Part shown: positions 7,521-10,367 of the stretch, piece by piece
Layout of the letters: each line of letters opens with the position of its first letter
Numbering within the stretch: the first letter of the stretch is position 1
Origin: Atopostipes sp043425375
Lineage (GTDB): Bacteria > Bacillota > Bacilli > Lactobacillales > Carnobacteriaceae_A
Length of the DNA stretch: 10,367 nucleotides
Reading direction: 5' to 3'
NCBI GenBank assembly: GCA_043425375.1
Contig: JBHWQC010000192.1
Span: forward strand, 1-10,367
Translations under genes and position numbers: made by a program
Notes under the pieces: model-generated
What the model saw: only the letters and a program-made list of their open reading frames with translations
Database searches by the model: none
Told to the model about the DNA's origin: nothing

Positions 7521-7565
7521 CATGAAGGAATACTCTTTTACACAAGTCAATTTAAGTTATAAGAA

Positions 7566-7709
7566 TCAATTGATATCTTTCTTCTGAAAATTGGAAAACT
7601 TTATTCTAATAAAATATAACTCTAAGCTCCGACCAAAAAGAATAAGCAACATACCAAAGATAATGGACAAGGTAATTAGTGACCATGACTTTATACTTGA
7701 ATTAAGCAT
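7566..7709 (-). CDS. Possible 47-residue one-helix membrane protein or histidine-kinase N-terminal remnant
   Basis: The ORF reads MLNSSIKSWSLITLSIIFGM, continues LLILFGRSLELYFIRIKF and ends KKDIN. It has one strong membrane helix (about 9-26) followed by basic residues. The ATG lies directly after the T-tract of the nrdA terminator and has no convincing RBS, so expression is doubtful. The pattern of a first membrane helix followed by an 'LELYFIRIK'-like segment resembles the N-terminus of two-component sensor kinases. That would fit the response-regulator scar on the far side of the restriction operon. However, the order (kinase start upstream of regulator end) does not match a simple insertion into one RR-HK operon. 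It may also be a non-coding spacer with chance hydrophobic codons. Confidence 0.3.
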   Translation of the reverse strand: MLNSSIKSWSLITLSIIFGMLLILFGRSLELYFIRIKFSNFQKKDIN

Positions 7710-7710
7710 G

Positions 7711-7743
7711 AAAAAGCCCACCTATAGACATAGGTGAGGCTTT
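7711..7743 (-). terminator. Intrinsic terminator of the nrdBA operon
   Basis: A 13-bp stem (AAAGCC + CACCTAT against ATAGGTG + GGCTTT, one bulged A at 7737) closes a 4-nt loop (7726-7729). On the minus strand it is followed by a run of T (7715-7711). It begins 27 nt after the nrdA stop. The opposite strand also has a short T-run, but no gene comes from that side. It separates the reductase operon from the restriction operon. Confidence 0.9.
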
Positions 7744-7770
7744 AATGTTACTTCATTCAAATACCGTATT

Positions 7771-9471
7771 TTATGCTTCACATGCTAAACAAATACTTGA
7801 TCGGTAAAATTCCTGAGCCGCACTTGTTGAATGTTGGTAATAAAGGGATTTGATTCCATTTTCCCACGCATAAAGATGGAGCTGGTTGATTTCTTTTGCC
7901 GTAGTCATTGCTGGATTGATCATTATATTTAAAGATTGAGACTGATCGATAAATCGTTGGCGCACACTTGCCTGGTTAATGATTTCATATTGGTTGATTT
8001 CTGCAAAGGTCTTAAAAACATTCTTTTCATGTTCTGGTAAAAAGCTTAGATGCTGAACTGAACCGTCATGATTCTTAATATCTGCCCAAACTTCTGGTGT
8101 GTTCTGCCCTTTTTCTTCGAGCAATTCTTCTAAATATTTATTTTTAATGGTTGTTTTAATTTTACTCATATCTTTTACATAGTAATTACTGAATAGGGGC
8201 TCTATTGATTGAGAGACCTGTCCAATAATAAAAGCTGAAGAAGTCGTTGGGGCAATGGCCATTGTTGTCGCATTGCGATAGCTCGTTCCTTTCAGTACTT
8301 CTGGTTCACCAAATTTTTCCGCCAGTTCTTTTGAAGCTTCTTTCGCACGATCGCTGATGACCTTATGAATCTCTTCGTTCAATAAACTTGCTTCAACCGA
8401 TTCAAAGGCAATCATTTTTGACTGTAAAAGCGAATGCCAGCCTAAAACACCTAACCCTAGTGCACGGTTTTCTTTCGCAAAATTATAGGCTCGTTCCATG
8501 AACTTGAAGGCTTCTGTATATTCAGAATCTGATGAGTCGCGCATAGCTTCCAATTTTTCAATAAATTCTGACATAACGGCATCTAAGAAACAAATCATCG
8601 TCTGTACCGCATCTGTCTCTTTCCACTCATCGTAATGGAGAGCATTCATAGAAGACAAATTACAGACAAAAGACCAGTTTTCATTATCCGGCAAAGCAAT
8701 TTCACTGCATAGATTAGAATGTGTGATTGGATAATCTTTATACCATGCCGGTTTGTTCTCATTCACCGTATCCGTGAAAAAGATATAAGGGTACCCCATT
8801 TCTACTCGCCTTTGGAGAACTTTTGCCCAAATTTCCCGTTTTTTCTGATCTCCCGCAATCATTTCTTTCATCCAGTCGTCCGTCACGGTGACTGCGTGGT
8901 TGACATCTTGGATATCATTTCCTTCCACACCAATTTCCAGAAATTCGTCAATGTCTGGGTGATCAATCGGCAAATAAGCTGCGAATCGTCCACGTCGACT
9001 TGAACCTTGACTGACGGTATCTGTCATCTGTTCAAATAATTTCACGAAATGAACCGCACCACTTGATTGACCATTATTTGTAATTTTTGCACCACGGGGT
9101 CGTAAATGACCAAAGTAACCAGAAGTTCCTCCACCATATTTACTCATCATACCCACTTCAGAAGCGGTATATAAGATGCTTGCCATGTTGTCCGCAGGAG
9201 TGCTCCCAAAACAGCTGATCGGAAATCCACGATCTGTCCCAAAATTTGTCCAAACAGGTGTCGATAAAGAATAATACCCTTTACTCATATAGGTATAAAA
9301 TTTATCAGCAAAGCCTTCTTCCCCTAAAATTTCTTCGGCACGATTTGCGATATCCCGAATACGCTCTTTCGCGTCTTGCCCTTCCTGTAAATATCCTCTT
9401 GATAAAAATGTCTGACTCTCTTCAGTGAGCCAATAAAATGGCTCGTATGTTCGAGTTTTAACTTTCTCCAT
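7771..9471 (-). CDS. nrdA: Class I ribonucleotide reductase large (alpha) subunit, without ATP-cone
   Basis: This is the catalytic subunit that reduces ribonucleotides to deoxyribonucleotides with NrdB as radical generator. The visible key residues are Cys87 (PISCFGST) and Cys270 (FVCNLSS) as the active-site redox pair, Asn253-Cys255-Glu257 (SNLCSE) with the thiyl-radical cysteine, Tyr544-Tyr545 (SLYYQHST) for radical transfer, and a C-terminal CLAC (561-564) for re-reduction by thioredoxin or glutaredoxin. The 566 residues are short: E. coli NrdA and NrdE are about 700-760. The protein begins directly in the reductase N-terminal helices and has no ATP-cone, so dATP activity control is either absent or supplied by NrdB. 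The start follows GGAGGA at good spacing, 22 nt after nrdB. All catalytic residues are present, so it is expected to be active. A phage-encoded origin is possible, but the context is more like a chromosomal operon. Confidence 0.93.
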   Translation of the reverse strand: MEKVKTRTYEPFYWLTEESQTFLSRGYLQEGQDAKERIRDIANRAEEILGEEGFADKFYTYMSKGYYSLSTPVWTNFGTDRGFPISCFGSTPADNMASILYTASEVGMMSKYGGGTSGYFGHLRPRGAKITNNGQSSGAVHFVKLFEQMTDTVSQGSSRRGRFAAYLPIDHPDIDEFLEIGVEGNDIQDVNHAVTVTDDWMKEMIAGDQKKREIWAKVLQRRVEMGYPYIFFTDTVNENKPAWYKDYPITHSNLCSEIALPDNENWSFVCNLSSMNALHYDEWKETDAVQTMICFLDAVMSEFIEKLEAMRDSSDSEYTEAFKFMERAYNFAKENRALGLGVLGWHSLLQSKMIAFESVEASLLNEEIHKVISDRAKEASKELAEKFGEPEVLKGTSYRNATTMAIAPTTSSAFIIGQVSQSIEPLFSNYYVKDMSKIKTTIKNKYLEELLEEKGQNTPEVWADIKNHDGSVQHLSFLPEHEKNVFKTFAEINQYEIINQASVRQRFIDQSQSLNIMINPAMTTAKEINQLHLYAWENGIKSLYYQHSTSAAQEFYRSSICLACEA

Positions 9472-9493
9472 AACTATATCCTCCTATTTTAAA

Positions 9494-10367
9494 TTAAAAT
9501 AAATCATCTGCTGTTACGGACTGAGAACGTTTCGTATAGTTAACTGAGCGTTTTTCAAAGAAATCGACATGTTTTGTACTGACTATTTCTTCATCGAACC
9601 AAAGGGTCTTTTCAACTTCTTTGGTATCTGTTTTGAAAATACGTTCCAATCCTATTGCTTCTAGTGAATTATTTAAACGGTTCTTAATAAATTCTTGTAC
9701 GGTGTGCTTAGGCATGAAGTCGATTTCCCCATCCTCGTAAATCCAATCTAAGACCTCTTTTTCTGATACATATGCATCTTGACACAAGGTATAAATCTCA
9801 TCAGCCATTTTTTCGTCAAACCATTCAGGATTTTCTTCTCGAATGGTATTAATTAAATCTATCCCGAACTCACCATGTAATTGTTCTTCTTTCGAGGTGG
9901 CTTCAATTACATTCGAAATGCCGCTAAATAAATTTTTATGTTTGTTGAAGCTCATAATAATTAGGAATTGACTGAACAAAGAAATATGTTCAATAAAGGC
10001 TGAAAACAATAGAACTGAGATCGCATAATCGCGGTCAGACCCTGTCTGTGAATAATGAATATGCGCATTTAAATAATCAACACGTTGATTTAAAGCAGGA
10101 ATATCTTCGATTTTTTCAAATATGCCATTTAAGCCGAGTAATTCTAAAAGATGTGAATAGGCATCACTATGTCGGACTTCCGATTCTGCAAAGGTCATGC
10201 CCACATTGGCAAATTCTGGTTTAGGTAAACGATCGTATAACTTCGCCCAGAATGTTTTAACACTCACTTCGACTTGGGAGATGGCCAGCATCGCATTACG
10301 GATAGCGTTTCGCTCATGTGGTTGGACATTTACTTTATAGTCTTGAATATCGCTCGTGTAATTGTAT
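9494..10367 (-). CDS. nrdB: Class I ribonucleotide reductase small (beta) subunit, 5' end outside window
   Basis: This ferritin-like subunit carries the di-metal site and radical needed by NrdA. The frame is open to the window edge, and an internal ATG at 10291 is not the true start because matching family sequence continues upstream of it (DYKVNVQPHERNAIRNA). In the 290 visible residues, ESEVRH gives the ligands Glu63 and His66, with Tyr70 seven residues after the Glu, as in the E. coli E115/H118/Y122 set, so a tyrosyl radical is likely. Further ligands are Glu126 (AFIEHISLF) and Glu161/His164 (KEEQLHGEFG). The first ligand (D84-like) lies beyond the edge. The C-terminal tail ending VTADDLF is the region that docks on NrdA. 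The gene precedes nrdA by 22 nt, forming a nrdB-nrdA operon. Confidence 0.93.
   Translation of the reverse strand, partial: YNYTSDIQDYKVNVQPHERNAIRNAMLAISQVEVSVKTFWAKLYDRLPKPEFANVGMTFAESEVRHSDAYSHLLELLGLNGIFEKIEDIPALNQRVDYLNAHIHYSQTGSDRDYAISVLLFSAFIEHISLFSQFLIIMSFNKHKNLFSGISNVIEATSKEEQLHGEFGIDLINTIREENPEWFDEKMADEIYTLCQDAYVSEKEVLDWIYEDGEIDFMPKHTVQEFIKNRLNNSLEAIGLERIFKTDTKEVEKTLWFDEEIVSTKHVDFFEKRSVNYTKRSQSVTADDLF

Noticed and set aside
8719..9428. Plus-strand frames (8719-9003 and 9246-9428) opposite nrdA
   Set aside because: They are shadows of conserved reductase sequence.
1..10367. CRISPR array, tRNA, rRNA or intact insertion sequence
   Set aside because: No regularly spaced direct repeats, no cloverleaf-like segment and no transposase frame were found on either strand.

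Overview
The window is AT-rich DNA from a low-GC Gram-positive bacterium, probably of the Bacilli (Lactobacillales or a near relative). The evidence is strong AAGGAGG-type ribosome binding sites, TATAAT-type promoters, codon use, and a remnant of a VanR-like response regulator. The genus cannot be fixed from the sequence alone. Every supported gene lies on the minus strand, so transcription runs from high to low coordinates.

Layout in transcription order: (1) 10367-7771 holds a class I ribonucleotide reductase pair, nrdB (5' end outside the window) then nrdA, closed by a clear intrinsic terminator at 7711-7743. (2) 7710-7483 is a short spacer with a possible 47-residue one-helix membrane ORF and a TATAAT box. 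(3) 7482-2482 is a complete type III restriction-modification operon. It consists of mod (methyltransferase), res (SF2 helicase/nuclease; its start overlaps the mod stop by 8 nt) and, 20 nt later, a small gene for a membrane-anchored coiled-coil protein. (4) 2481-2309 is a frameshifted remnant of a response-regulator DNA-binding domain, starting at the base after the stop codon of the small gene. It is followed by a hairpin with a T-tract at 2223-2302. (5) 2112-778 encodes a GIY-YIG nuclease-like protein with a TPR-like C-terminus. (6) 698-1 encodes an Apea-like HEPN protein whose C-terminus lies outside the window.

Interpretation: housekeeping dNTP synthesis (nrdBA) sits next to an accessory defence-type island. 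Mod and Res would together discriminate and cut unmethylated incoming DNA. The GIY-YIG/TPR and HEPN genes form a second, separately promoted pair of predicted nucleic-acid-acting proteins, possibly a defence system, but this is inference. The response-regulator scar marks a junction where an older two-component locus was broken.

Most interesting items: the GIY-YIG-TPR/HEPN pair, the third gene of the R-M operon, the response-regulator remnant at the island junction, and the ATP-cone-less NrdA.
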